From the NCBI GenBank assembly GCA_016124425.1, contig WGNT01000004.1, forward strand, positions 1-60,638: a stretch of DNA of 60,638 nt, in the 5' to 3' direction. A model generated the notes under the pieces. It saw only the letters and a list, made by a program, of their open reading frames with translations, had not been told where the DNA came from and did no database searches. Each line of letters opens with the position of its first letter. Within the stretch, counting starts at the first letter, position 1. Shown here piece by piece: positions 9,552-18,406 of this stretch. Source of the stretch: Cytophagales bacterium (lineage in GTDB: Bacteria; Bacteroidota; Bacteroidia; Cytophagales; Cyclobacteriaceae). Both the position numbers and the translations under genes were made by a program.

Positions 9552-9561
9552 GTAAACGAAT

Positions 9562-9591
9562 AGATCCTTCCAGGCCCGCCTGAAAGGATCT
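9562..9591. terminator. Bidirectional hairpin closing the polysaccharide cluster
   Basis: A 13-bp stem (AGATCCTTCCAGG / CCTGAAAGGATCT, one mismatch) with a 4-base loop sits between the convergent ends of the GT4 gene (9551) and the universal stress protein gene (9610). The following T-run is poor (TTGATC), so termination efficiency is uncertain. Confidence 0.6.
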
Positions 9592-9609
9592 TTGATCTAG
9601 CCTTGATTG

Positions 9610-10521
9610 CTAAATCTTAAATAAGGCTTCAAGAAATCCCATATTTTCTCCCCTCTTTTTGAGGACAAGCGTTGGGATACCGTTGTTTAACTGGATAAGC
9701 TTTTCAGATACGGAACCCAAAAGAATAGCTGCAGAGGTGCTTCTGCCCCTACTTCCCAAAATGACAAAATCTGCCTGCTTCTTTTCAGCCAGGCTAATGA
9801 TGTGATTTGCTTCACTTTTATCATCTTTTAGGATAAACTCGCACGGAATATCTCCTAAACCTGCTTTTTCGATAAACTTCCTATAGTCGTTCTTGGCATT
9901 TTCTAACATGATTCCTGAAAATTCGCTGTATGATTTGCCGGTTTTCGAATAGCCCGCAGGTACCTCATAGAGGTGGCAGCAAACAATACTGCCGCTATTC
10001 TCCTTAATGATCCCTTGGGCAAGTTGAAGCGTAAGTACGGAATAGTCTGAGAAGTCAACAGGTACTAGTATTAAGTTGATATGTTGTATGTCAGCCTTTT
10101 CCGGTACAAACAGAATCGATGTTGGAGCACGTTGCGCTAAATTTTTCGCTAAGGATCCTGATCCTGAGATTTCCGGCTTCCTTCCCATCACCAACAGATC
10201 CACGTCTTTTATTTTGCACCATCGTAGCATGGTCTCCATCGGATTGCCTTCGGTAACAAGTACCTCATAAGGAACGTCCTCTATGACGGCAACAGTTAGC
10301 TCGTGCAAAATGCCCTTTCGAATTGTCTCGTCGGCAGGTGCTAGAAGGTCTGGATAGGTGCTTTTTATTTCTTCGGGAATAGACAGGTCCTTTGCTACGT
10401 GTACGAAGTAGAGCTTTTCAATTTTTAAAATAGAAACCAAGTGTTTCACATTTTTCAGTAAGACCTCGTCCATTGCACTGAGATCCATACCTACCATGAC
10501 TTTATTGAATTGATTCATCAA
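9610..10521 (-). CDS. Tandem universal stress protein (two UspA domains)
   Basis: A 303-residue cytoplasmic protein of two UspA folds. The second domain has a perfect ATP-binding signature G-x2-G-x9-G-S (GSRGRSTSAAILLGS). The first keeps the fold (VMVGMDLS... LLVMGRKP) but a Pro replaces the second Gly of the signature, so nucleotide binding there is doubtful. Tandem Usp proteins bind ATP or AMP and are linked to stasis, redox and energy stress. The gene stands alone, convergent with the polysaccharide cluster and divergent from the 2H phosphoesterase gene. No specific partner can be named. Confidence 0.9.
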   Translation of the reverse strand: MMNQFNKVMVGMDLSAMDEVLLKNVKHLVSILKIEKLYFVHVAKDLSIPEEIKSTYPDLLAPADETIRKGILHELTVAVIEDVPYEVLVTEGNPMETMLRWCKIKDVDLLVMGRKPEISGSGSLAKNLAQRAPTSILFVPEKADIQHINLILVPVDFSDYSVLTLQLAQGIIKENSGSIVCCHLYEVPAGYSKTGKSYSEFSGIMLENAKNDYRKFIEKAGLGDIPCEFILKDDKSEANHIISLAEKKQADFVILGSRGRSTSAAILLGSVSEKLIQLNNGIPTLVLKKRGENMGFLEALFKI

Positions 10522-10668
10522 GTTCGTTTATAAGTTTTTTTCAATTTAAGGGATTGGCCAAAACTTTTAAAGCTACTTGTCATTTTTTGTGAAAAAAAAT
10601 CCGCTCATATAGGAATGCGGTGATAAAACGCGAAATTACTGATTTGAAACAATGTCAATTAAGAAGTA

Positions 10669-11241
10669 ATGACAAAATTACTGGCAAAGTATTTTATAGC
10701 CTTTGTACCCACAGGGGATATTCAGGAGGAAGCGACAAAGCGAAAAGTACTGTTGAATGAGAACTACGGGATTCGATACGGACTTCGGTCGCCTGCACAC
10801 GTCACTCTGAAAATGCCCTTTCTATGGAACGAGAAAAAGGAGCTCGATTTGCGGCAAAGGCTGACTGTATTTTTCGGAAAAAAAAGGCCCTTTGAGATCC
10901 GTTTTAATGGAATTGGAACGTTTGGGAGACGGGTTATATTCATCCGGGTAAAGCAAAGCGAACAGTTAAACCTGCTGCAGAAAGATTTGATTGGTTATTG
11001 TAAAACATCCTTAAAACTGGACCTTGAATTAAGTGATAGCGTCTATACGGCACACATGACCCTTGCCCTAAAGGACCTTCGTGATAAAGATTTTGAGGCA
11101 TATCTTGGAAGCATATCACAACCTGCTGTTGAAAGCAGGTGTATGGTAACCGAGGTTGCACTGCTAAAAAAGAATGGGGCGAAATGGCAGGTCTGTGATA
11201 CATTCCCACTTGCTAGTCAATTATCAGTGGATAAAGGGTAG
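10669..11241 (+). CDS. 2'-5' RNA ligase family / 2H phosphoesterase
   Basis: A 190-residue protein with the two HxT/S motifs that define the 2H phosphoesterase superfamily: His44-Val-Thr46 (HVTLKMPF) and His129-Met-Thr131 (HMTLALKD), about 85 residues apart. Enzymes of this family open 2',3'-cyclic phosphates or form 2'-5' links in RNA; the substrate of the bacterial LigT/ThpR-type members is not settled. It is monocistronic, with 147 bases upstream shared with the divergent usp gene and a convergent DUF6702 gene 15 bases after its stop. Confidence 0.8.
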   Translation: MTKLLAKYFIAFVPTGDIQEEATKRKVLLNENYGIRYGLRSPAHVTLKMPFLWNEKKELDLRQRLTVFFGKKRPFEIRFNGIGTFGRRVIFIRVKQSEQLNLLQKDLIGYCKTSLKLDLELSDSVYTAHMTLALKDLRDKDFEAYLGSISQPAVESRCMVTEVALLKKNGAKWQVCDTFPLASQLSVDKG

Positions 11242-11256
11242 GTAGTTGCAGGTAGT

Positions 11257-11751
11257 TTATTCTTCGAATTGCAAGACTCCTTCGGGCTTTTGGGTTGTTG
11301 TGATCACGCTTCTCGGTCGCTTGTTAACATAAAAGTTTACCACATTTTGCTGAGAAGGAAATTCACCAAATAACAGCGTGTTTTTGATTGTGACTTTTGT
11401 AGGCTGCGGCACATTCGTGGCTTCGAAGTAAAACCAAGCTGCATCGTCTTCAATTTCGTGCCCCAAATACGTGAGGGATATTTTACTGTCGTTGATCATG
11501 ACAGTATTGTGTGCCATCAAGTAGTCTGCGAGCAGTTTGTCCAGCTTAGCACGATCGCTGTCGTTTATAAAATCTATGGGTGTTTGATGATGTTTTTCCA
11601 ATCCCACCTCCAGATCATCCCAAAAAATCTTTTGAGCAATCTCCAGCCGCTGTTCATCGCCTTTATATACCATGTCTGTCAGGCTTATGTAGAAGGGGTG
11701 GCTAAGTATAAAGAATTGTAACGGAAGGATAAAGAGACAAAAAGAACGCAT
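11257..11751 (-). CDS. DUF6702 family protein
   Basis: A 164-residue exported protein of unknown function. The start at 11751 gives a short hydrophobic leader (MRSFCLFILPLQFFILSHP) followed by the family's N-terminal HPFYISLTDMVYKGD, then KIFWDDLEVGL, YLGHEIEDD and a C-terminal GVLQF. A longer frame exists to 11856, but it would run into the start of the divergent hupE-like gene at 11842. In Bacteroidetes, DUF6702 genes often occur next to HupE/UreJ and M1 peptidase genes, as here. Leader cleavage and location (periplasm or membrane) are inferred. Confidence 0.7.
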   Translation of the reverse strand: MRSFCLFILPLQFFILSHPFYISLTDMVYKGDEQRLEIAQKIFWDDLEVGLEKHHQTPIDFINDSDRAKLDKLLADYLMAHNTVMINDSKISLTYLGHEIEDDAAWFYFEATNVPQPTKVTIKNTLLFGEFPSQQNVVNFYVNKRPRSVITTTQKPEGVLQFEE

Positions 11752-11841
11752 TTGGATTACCGATATTTGTTGAATTTGTGAAATATGCACTAATATTACA
11801 ACAAAAAATTCGTTTCGATTTCGTTTCAACCAGCCAATTTT

Positions 11842-12426
11842 ATGAATCAATTTCAATTGTATTTCAACTTAGGTTTAAAACACATACTGGATCTTAACGG
11901 GTTCGATCATATTCTTTTTGTGATTGCGTTATGTGTGGTTTACCTCATGAGGGATTGGAAAAAAATACTGATCTTGGTTACCGCTTTTACCATTGGGCAT
12001 TCGTTGACATTAGCCTTGGCTACATTGAAGGTAGTCAAAGTAGACACGGAGTTAGTGGAGTTTCTTATCCCCGTAACCATCGCACTTACCTGCCTCTCTA
12101 ATATTTTCAAACCTAAACCTGCCGGAGGCACAGGCTATGTACAGCTTAACTACGCACTTGCACTGTTTTTTGGGCTAATACACGGGCTGGGATTTTCAAA
12201 TTACCTTAGTGCCTTGCTTGGAAGAGAGTCATCCATCCTACAGCCGCTTCTCGCTTTCAATATTGGTTTGGAAGTTGGACAATTGGTTATTGTCACGGTA
12301 TTTCTGCTTGGTTCGTCGATCGTTGTGGGGCTTTTCGGGACCAATCGTAAAGAGTGGATTTTGATCGTTTCCGCTTTGGTCATGGGAATGTCAGTAATGA
12401 TGATTCTAGAAAATAAGTACTGGTAA
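11842..12426 (+). CDS. HupE/UreJ family membrane protein
   Basis: A 194-residue protein with about six or seven membrane helices. The N-terminal signature GLKHILDLNGFDHILF holds His14, Asp22 and His23, the pattern that in HupE/UreJ is thought to bind nickel or another divalent metal; further His residues lie in TIGHSLTLA and LIHGLGFSNYL. HupE/UreJ proteins are secondary metal (Ni/Co) permeases linked to hydrogenase or urease, but Bacteroidetes homologues often lack those enzymes nearby, as in this window. It is divergent from DUF6702 (91 bases between starts) and upstream of an M1 peptidase. Confidence 0.8.
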   Translation: MNQFQLYFNLGLKHILDLNGFDHILFVIALCVVYLMRDWKKILILVTAFTIGHSLTLALATLKVVKVDTELVEFLIPVTIALTCLSNIFKPKPAGGTGYVQLNYALALFFGLIHGLGFSNYLSALLGRESSILQPLLAFNIGLEVGQLVIVTVFLLGSSIVVGLFGTNRKEWILIVSALVMGMSVMMILENKYW

Positions 12427-12839
12427 GGATCCTGCCATATCGCAAAAGCGTCTGATTTGATCGTCATCCCGTTTTTGTTCAATGGTTGCATACAGGTTTC
12501 CAACGTTGTTAAAGGATGAAGGCTGATGATTTTGCCCCGCCATTTTCAGTAGGAAAGCCTTTTTAGCGACGAATTTCAACCCCAGCATAGCTTGCCTAAT
12601 TAAGCTTGAAATGTACCCATTTTATCATAAAATGTACCAAATCAGTCATTTTAGGGCTAAAATATCGCCGTATTTTTCCTGTTAGCCGGGAAAGTTTCGT
12701 TTATAGGGTTTTTTAATTGATTTTAAACCAAACATGCATGTAAAACTCGCTGTTAATTGATTAAATTGCCGCTATGACCTACCAAGAGAATATAGACGAT
12801 ATTATTTGTTAATTTTGTTATCTGATACAACCATAAAAA
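12427..12839. other. 413-base intergenic region with operator-like repeats
   Basis: No convincing gene. Positions 12610-12663 contain the direct repeat AATGTACC at 12610 and 12631 (21 bases apart), the palindrome CATTTTAT-c-ATAAAATG at 12618-12634, and ATTTTAG-gg-CTAAAAT at 12648-12663. A -7-like TAATTTTG lies at 12810-12817, 23 bases before the M1 peptidase ATG. A 60-codon frame on the minus strand (12406-12588) has a protein-like composition but no recognised relative. Confidence 0.5.
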
Positions 12840-15164
12840 ATGAAAAAACTAATTACACTAATTTTATTTATTGCGGGGGTTTCTTCGACGGCTGTCGCCC
12901 AAGTAGACGAGCAACGCCATGGTGTGCGCTTTGAGCAGCTAGGGCCTGAGCTGAGGACACCTAATGTATACCGTAATGCAGCAGGTGCTCCAGGGCATAT
13001 GTACTGGCAACAACAAGCCGATTACGAAATTGAAGTGACGTTAAATGATGAAAATCAATCAATAGCCGGTACGGCTACAGTCACCTATTCAAATAATTCC
13101 CCTGATGCCCTTGATTACCTTTGGATTCAGCTAGACCAAAATCAGCGGGCTAAGGATTCAGAAACACACAAAATGTCAACCAATTCGATCGAATCTCAGA
13201 TGACATTAAGGCAGGTGCAGGGAATATTGTGGCATGACCAGGATTTGGGATATAAGATTTTATCCGTTAAGGATGCGGCAGGCGCAGCTATTCCCGCGAC
13301 AATAAACCGTACGATGATGCGGTTGGATTTGGCAAGGCCACTAATGCCGGGAAGTTCATTCACGTTTACAATCGAATGGACATTCAATATCCACGATAGA
13401 ATGAGTTTCATTGGCGGAAGACCGGGTTATGAGTACTTTGAAAAGGACGGGAACTACCTGTATACGATGGCGGAATGGTTTCCGAGAATGGCAGTTTATT
13501 CCGATTTTGAAGGATGGCAAAACATGCAGTTTGTGGGTACCGGGGAATTTGCGTTGGTTTTCGGAAATTATAGTGTGAAAATAACGGTGCCATCGGACCA
13601 TATGGTTGGTGCTACCGGCGTGTTGCAAAACCCGGAAGAAGTGTTAAGTACTACAGAGATGAACCGATGGAACCAAGCCAAGGGCAGCTACGACAAGCCG
13701 GTAATCATTCGCACACAGGCAGAAGCAGAGCGCCTGGAAAAGAAGCGGGAAAAAACAACCAAGACTTGGGTTTACAAAGCTGAAAATGTCCGGGATTTTG
13801 CGTGGACCTCTTCAAGAAAATTCATCTGGGACGCGATGGCCGTCAAACTCGGAGGTAAAGATGTCATGGCGATGTCCTATTACGGCAAAGAAGGTAATCC
13901 CTTGTGGGAGCAATACTCCACCTTGGTAGTGGCGCACACGCTTCGTTCCTATTCCAGCAGGACATTCGACTACCCCTATCCAGTGGCCATTTCGGTGGAG
14001 GCGACTAACGGCATGGAATACCCCATGATTTGCTTCAACTATGGTAGGCCGGACGAGGACGGTACCTACTCAGACGCGATAAAATACGGGATGATTTCAG
14101 TGATCATACATGAGGTTGGACACAACTTTTTTCCCATGATCGTTAACTCTGACGAGCGGCAGTGGACATGGATGGATGAAGGGCTAAACACATTTTTACA
14201 ATTCTTGGCTGAGCAGGAATGGGACAGGGATTATCCATCCAGAAGGGGTGCGCCGCATAAAATCGTTCCCTACATGAAAATGGAGAAAAACTTTTTGGAG
14301 CCAATCATGACCAACTCTGAGAACATTGTCGCACTCGGGCCAAATGCCTATGCTAAGCCGGCTACCGCTTTAAATATTCTGCGGGAAACGGTCATGGGTA
14401 GAGACCTTTTTGATTTTGCCTTTAAGCAGTATGCGCAACGATGGATGTTTAAACATCCTACTCCTGACGATTTCTTCCGCACAATGGAAGATGCGTCCGC
14501 AGTGGATTTGGACTGGTTTTGGAGAGGATGGTTCTATAATACAGAACCTGTAGATATCGCAATTGAGGACGTCAAGTGGTATAAAATCGATTCAAAAGAT
14601 CCGAAAGAAACAAGCGCTAGAGAGCGGGAGGCCTATGAGTTGGAAGAATCTTACCTCTCACGGACCAGAAACCAAACAGATATTCCGCAGAGTGTTGTTG
14701 AAGCCAATCCGGCAGCAAGGGATTTTTATAATTCGTATGATCGGTTTCGTGTAGGTCCTTCGGATGAAAAACAGTACCAGGATTTTCTGAAAAGCTTAAA
14801 TCCAGAGGAGAAAAATTTGCTCAACAGCGGCTTGAACTTTTACGAAGTCAAACTCAAAAATGTCGGAGGTTTGGTCATGCCTGTAATTTTGGAGTTTAGG
14901 TATACCGATGGAACGTCAGAAATTGAGCGGCTACCGGCTCAAATCTGGCGTTTGGACGAACACGAAATTACAAAGGTGTTCGGAAAGTCTAAAGAGGTAT
15001 CCGAAATCGTACTCGATCCCTATCGCGAGACAGCAGACATAGATGAGTCCAACAATTATTGGCCTAGAAGGTTTTCGCCCTCTAGATTCGAACTATTCAA
15101 GCGGGCTACGCCTCCCCGAGGTACCTCGAGAGGGCAAAACCCTATGCGTGAGAGCAGAAACTGA
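12840..15164 (+). CDS. Secreted M1 family metallopeptidase
   Basis: A 774-residue protein with a signal peptide ending at about AVAQ, an N-terminal M1 beta domain (YWQQQADYEIEVTLNDE) and the complete zinc site HEVGH at residues 424-428 with Glu447 exactly 18 residues later in WMDEGLNTF (HExxH-x18-E). The substrate-binding GxMEN motif of aminopeptidases appears as NGMEYP, so the specificity may differ from classic aminopeptidase N. It is probably periplasmic or surface-exposed. The C-terminal region after residue 620 is basic and unlike ERAP-type domains. It is preceded by a 413-base regulatory gap and followed by a strong hairpin. Confidence 0.85.
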   Translation: MKKLITLILFIAGVSSTAVAQVDEQRHGVRFEQLGPELRTPNVYRNAAGAPGHMYWQQQADYEIEVTLNDENQSIAGTATVTYSNNSPDALDYLWIQLDQNQRAKDSETHKMSTNSIESQMTLRQVQGILWHDQDLGYKILSVKDAAGAAIPATINRTMMRLDLARPLMPGSSFTFTIEWTFNIHDRMSFIGGRPGYEYFEKDGNYLYTMAEWFPRMAVYSDFEGWQNMQFVGTGEFALVFGNYSVKITVPSDHMVGATGVLQNPEEVLSTTEMNRWNQAKGSYDKPVIIRTQAEAERLEKKREKTTKTWVYKAENVRDFAWTSSRKFIWDAMAVKLGGKDVMAMSYYGKEGNPLWEQYSTLVVAHTLRSYSSRTFDYPYPVAISVEATNGMEYPMICFNYGRPDEDGTYSDAIKYGMISVIIHEVGHNFFPMIVNSDERQWTWMDEGLNTFLQFLAEQEWDRDYPSRRGAPHKIVPYMKMEKNFLEPIMTNSENIVALGPNAYAKPATALNILRETVMGRDLFDFAFKQYAQRWMFKHPTPDDFFRTMEDASAVDLDWFWRGWFYNTEPVDIAIEDVKWYKIDSKDPKETSAREREAYELEESYLSRTRNQTDIPQSVVEANPAARDFYNSYDRFRVGPSDEKQYQDFLKSLNPEEKNLLNSGLNFYEVKLKNVGGLVMPVILEFRYTDGTSEIERLPAQIWRLDEHEITKVFGKSKEVSEIVLDPYRETADIDESNNYWPRRFSPSRFELFKRATPPRGTSRGQNPMRESRN

Positions 15165-15270
15165 CCAAACTAATTGGCCTTTCCAAAGAGAGAATTGTAT
15201 GCGTAGTTAGGTAGTTGGATGTCCAAATAGATCTGTTAGGCAGCAATTTTGGGCTGAAGTTTTTGAAGAT

Positions 15271-15322
15271 TTCCCGCTGGCAAAACTTACAATAGGTAGC
15301 TTTGTCAGCGGGGATTTTTATT
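15271..15322 (+). terminator. Rho-independent terminator of the M1 peptidase gene
   Basis: CCCGCTG-g-CAAA (15273-15284) pairs with TTTG-t-CAGCGGG (15301-15312), followed by GATTTTTATTT. It lies 109 bases after the stop of the M1 gene. Confidence 0.7.
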
Positions 15323-15457
15323 TATAGATGAATTATATTTGACCTGATCCAGCCATTTAGGGCAACTGAACCCTATGGACGTGGGCTTATTACCCATTCA
15401 GGCAAAGTGTAGCGGGGGCAGTAAATGCAGCTTCAAGGAGATTGTACTGGGAGGAAT

Positions 15458-15500
15458 AAAAAAAGGCTGCTTAGATAATGCATCCAAGCAGCCTTTTTTC
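15458..15500. terminator. Bidirectional terminator, mainly for amtB
   Basis: A-rich AAAAGGCTGCTT (to 15472) pairs with AAGCAGCCTTTTTT (15486-15499); the stem is flanked by A and T runs on both sides, so it can work on either strand. It lies 20 bases beyond the amtB stop on the minus strand. Confidence 0.8.
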
Positions 15501-15519
15501 TTATGGGAATGGGAACCTG

Positions 15520-16752
15520 TTACTCCTTTGTAGCGAAGTCAGGATAAGCATGCATACCATGTTCATTGATATCCAAGCCTTCAACTTCTTCTTGTTCATC
15601 GACGCGAATTCCAATGGTTTTCTTGAGAGCGTAGAAGATTATAAAACTGAAAATAACACAAAAGGCTCCAATCGCCACGATTCCTATTACCTGAGAAAGT
15701 ATCTGCGCACCACCTGCAAGATCTCCAAAAATTCCCACCGCAAGTGTACCCCATATCCCGCACACCAAGTGTACAGAGATCGCACCTACCGGATCGTCGA
15801 TCTTTACTTTATCGAAGAAAATCACTCCAAAGACAACCAAAATACCACCAATAAACCCGATAACAGCGGCTTCCCAAGGAGCCATCATATCTGCTCCAGC
15901 AGTGATACTTACAAGACCGGCTAAGATGCCATTCAATACCATCGTAATATCATATGCCTTGAATTTTGCGTAGGAAGCAAACAACGCTCCGAATGCGCCG
16001 GCTGATGCAGCTACAGCCGTAGTGACGAAAACTAGGGAAACAGCTCCAGGGGCCGCTGATAAGACTGATCCACCGTTAAACCCAAACCACCCAAACCAAA
16101 GCAAAAACACGCCGAACGTAGCCAATGGAAGGTTATGGCCGGGGATGGCGTTTATTTTATTGTCTTTATATTTACCCAATCTTGGTCCCAAAAGGTAGGC
16201 GCCGATTATTGCACCCCAACCTCCAACGGAATGAACGATTGTAGATCCGGCAAAATCATAGAATGGTGTTGATAGGGTCTGTAAAAATCCGCCGCCCCAT
16301 TTCCACATGCCGACAATAGGATAACAAATCCCAACATAGAGTAAAGAAAAGAAAATAAAAGGGCCAAGCTTTATTCTCTCGGCTACCGCACCCGATACGA
16401 TTGTCGCTGCGGTGGCTGCAAACATTGCTTGGAAGATGAAATCAGTATAAAACGTATATCCTTCATTGTAGGCAGAGGTGTCCCAGCCGTCCATAAGAGA
16501 AAGGCCAAAGCCTGAAAAGCCAAAAAATCCGCCTTCAAACGCCTCACCAGGATACATTAAACTGAATCCTATAAATCCATAGGACAGAATACCTAGTGCA
16601 GGTATGATAGTATTTTTGAAAAGTATGTTCACTGTATTTTTAGCACGTGTTAGCCCGGCCTCAAGTGCGGCAAAACCCAAATGCATGATGAAGACCAAAA
16701 TGGTGGCAACCATCATCCAAAGGTTGTTTATAGTAAATAGTTCTTGGTTCAT
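15520..16752 (-). CDS. amtB: Ammonium transporter AmtB
   Basis: A 410-residue Amt/Rh channel with eleven membrane helices. Recognisable are the twin pore histidines (His174 in STIVHSVGGWG and the later ISVHLVCGIWG), the AxxSGAVAER signature (IVSGAVAERIK), and the conserved cytoplasmic tail VDEQEEVEGLDINEHG ending in AYPDF, which is the docking surface for P-II. There is no cleavable signal peptide. It takes up ammonium across the inner membrane. The P-II gene lies 52 bases upstream on the same strand, giving the classical glnK-amtB pair. Confidence 0.95.
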   Translation of the reverse strand: MNQELFTINNLWMMVATILVFIMHLGFAALEAGLTRAKNTVNILFKNTIIPALGILSYGFIGFSLMYPGEAFEGGFFGFSGFGLSLMDGWDTSAYNEGYTFYTDFIFQAMFAATAATIVSGAVAERIKLGPFIFFSLLYVGICYPIVGMWKWGGGFLQTLSTPFYDFAGSTIVHSVGGWGAIIGAYLLGPRLGKYKDNKINAIPGHNLPLATFGVFLLWFGWFGFNGGSVLSAAPGAVSLVFVTTAVAASAGAFGALFASYAKFKAYDITMVLNGILAGLVSITAGADMMAPWEAAVIGFIGGILVVFGVIFFDKVKIDDPVGAISVHLVCGIWGTLAVGIFGDLAGGAQILSQVIGIVAIGAFCVIFSFIIFYALKKTIGIRVDEQEEVEGLDINEHGMHAYPDFATKE

Positions 16753-16804
16753 GATATATACTTTTTTTTAAGGGGTTAGAAAGATGGGGTGATTATATGG
16801 GCTT

Positions 16805-17143
16805 TTACAATGCATCTTCTCCAATATCTTCATTTCTGATCCTATAGGCTTTTTCTACTTCATAGATAAATATCTTTCCATCACCTACCTGACCAGTTCT
16901 GCCTTCCTTAAGGATGCAAGAGACCACCGCTTCTTCTAAATCGTCAGGAACAACTATCTCCAGCTTGGTTCGAGGAATAAAAGTAGGTTCATAGGCGACA
17001 CCCCTGTATTGTTGGGTTTTCGCATGTTGCAGACCCATGCCTTTTACTTCAAAAAACGTCAGGAATTTTACCCCCAACCCGGAAAGACACGTGTGAATCT
17101 CGTCGAACTTCGAGGTTCTGATTAAAGCTTCTATCTTTTTCAT
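16805..17143 (-). CDS. glnK: P-II family nitrogen regulator (GlnK-type)
   Basis: A 112-residue P-II protein. The T-loop reads GLQHAKTQQYRGVAYEPTF with Tyr51 at the uridylylation position; the B-loop TGQVGDGKIF (P-II signature 2) and C-loop are present. The protein would form a trimer that binds ATP/ADP and 2-oxoglutarate and blocks AmtB when nitrogen is plentiful. It heads the glnK-amtB unit. No GlnD or GlnE gene is visible here, so whether Tyr51 is modified cannot be told. Confidence 0.92.
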   Translation of the reverse strand: MKKIEALIRTSKFDEIHTCLSGLGVKFLTFFEVKGMGLQHAKTQQYRGVAYEPTFIPRTKLEIVVPDDLEEAVVSCILKEGRTGQVGDGKIFIYEVEKAYRIRNEDIGEDAL

Positions 17144-17506
17144 TTTATCAACTAAATTTAAGGTTCATTAATAAATTAGGGCAAGAATCTGATAAATTTT
17201 GACAATAATAGAAAATATGGTTGATAAAACAATCAAATCGATCTGAAAAAGTTAAATTTAGTTTAAACAAGGGTTGTAAATTACCCGGCCCATATTTTGA
17301 GGAAAGCTTTTGTAGCGCTGAAAATTGCTTTTTAGGTGAACCTAGTTTTGGATTTGCCGTCCTTTTGCATCATATGTCCGCTACCGGTTATTGATGAGTT
17401 TCACTCAAAAAAATACCAGAATTAAAAACAGATAGGGGATTATCGGTTATCTTTGGCCGAATTTTAGGAAATAGACAGGTAGAAAACTTATTTTAATACA
17501 GCTTAA
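17144..17506. other. 363-base divergent intergenic region (glnK / nucleotidyltransferase)
   Basis: AT-rich region that must hold the glnK-amtB promoter on the minus strand, though I could not find a clear TTTG/TAnnTTTG pair or a sigma-54 GG-GC pair there. On the plus strand a -7 element is seen at 17448-17455. No coding frame. Confidence 0.5.
17448..17455 (+). promoter_or_regulatory. -7 element for the nucleotidyltransferase gene
   Basis: TATCTTTG matches TAnnTTTG exactly and lies 52 bases before ATG 17507. A -33 TTG at the right distance is not evident. Confidence 0.4.
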
Positions 17507-18406
17507 ATGAAACCAACACTTTTGATTTTGGCCGCAGGTATGGGAAGTAGGTATGGAGGAGACAAACAGATCGATGGATTTGGCCCCAATAACGAAACCA
17601 TTCTTGAATATAGCATTTACGACGCTATCCAATCGGGATTTGGTAAGGTCGTTTTTATCGTTCGTGAGGAAATCTTGGATACGGCCAAGGCATTGTTTTT
17701 GCCAAAGCTGAACGGACTAGTTGAAGTGGACTTCGTAGTCCAATCTATTACAAGTCATGTAGACGCCGCATTATATAAAAACCTCGATAGGAAAAAACCC
17801 TTTGGCACCGGACATGCCCTTTTATGTGCCAAGGATGCCATAAAGGAACCTTTTGCGGTGATTAATGCGGATGATTTTTACGGCAGAGAGGCGTTTACCG
17901 CATTAGGATCGTTTTTGGTGAACGATGTCTCAGCAGAACTTCATTGCATGGTTGGCTATGCCATTCAGAATGTTCTTTCAGACTACGGCACTGTCAGTAG
18001 AGGCGTATGCACTGCTGATGAAAAAGGTCATTTGGTTGGAATGATAGAACGAACATCAATTTCCAAGATCGGAGATAGGATTCTCCACCAAACAGCAACT
18101 GAAACAGTCGAAATTCCTTTAAATACATATGTCTCTATGAATTGTTGGGGATTTCATCCTTCTATTTTCGGGGAAACCCAGCGGCTGTGGGAAAATTTCC
18201 TTACCGAAAACTACTCCAATCCCAAATCCGAATTCTATATTCCGACCATTGCCAATCAGTTGATTGAAGAAAATAAAGCGGCAATAAAAATACTTTCAGG
18301 AGGTGTCAAATGGTTTGGCGTTACCTATTCTGCCGATAAGGATATCGTGACCACGGCGTTGCGACAATTACATGAAAATGCATATTATCCAGAAAAACTT
18401 TTCTAA
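17507..18406 (+). CDS. Sugar-phosphate nucleotidyltransferase
   Basis: A 299-residue Rossmann-like nucleotidyltransferase. The N-terminal LILAAGMGSRYGGDKQ is the G-x-G-x-R nucleotide-binding loop with its activating Lys, and VINADDFYGREAF carries the metal-binding Asp. The protein probably activates a sugar-1-phosphate or similar phospho compound with NTP. Members of this subgroup are often next to a choline/aminoglycoside-type kinase gene; none is seen here. It could serve the polysaccharide cluster but lies 8 kb away. The substrate is unknown. Confidence 0.75.
   Translation: MKPTLLILAAGMGSRYGGDKQIDGFGPNNETILEYSIYDAIQSGFGKVVFIVREEILDTAKALFLPKLNGLVEVDFVVQSITSHVDAALYKNLDRKKPFGTGHALLCAKDAIKEPFAVINADDFYGREAFTALGSFLVNDVSAELHCMVGYAIQNVLSDYGTVSRGVCTADEKGHLVGMIERTSISKIGDRILHQTATETVEIPLNTYVSMNCWGFHPSIFGETQRLWENFLTENYSNPKSEFYIPTIANQLIEENKAAIKILSGGVKWFGVTYSADKDIVTTALRQLHENAYYPEKLF

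Larger units (their letters stand above)
15165..15519. other. 355-base intergenic region between convergent genes
   Basis: Contains two terminator hairpins (15271-15322 and 15458-15500) and no credible coding frame. The stretch between them shows no promoter or RNA gene that I recognise. Confidence 0.6.

Noticed and set aside
15478..15924. 148-codon plus-strand frame
   Set aside because: It lies wholly antisense to amtB apart from a few bases, has low-complexity His/Asn/Tyr-rich composition, and amtB is certain.
17144..17300. Sigma-54 promoter for glnK-amtB
   Set aside because: Looked for the GG/GC -24/-12 pair on the minus strand and found none.
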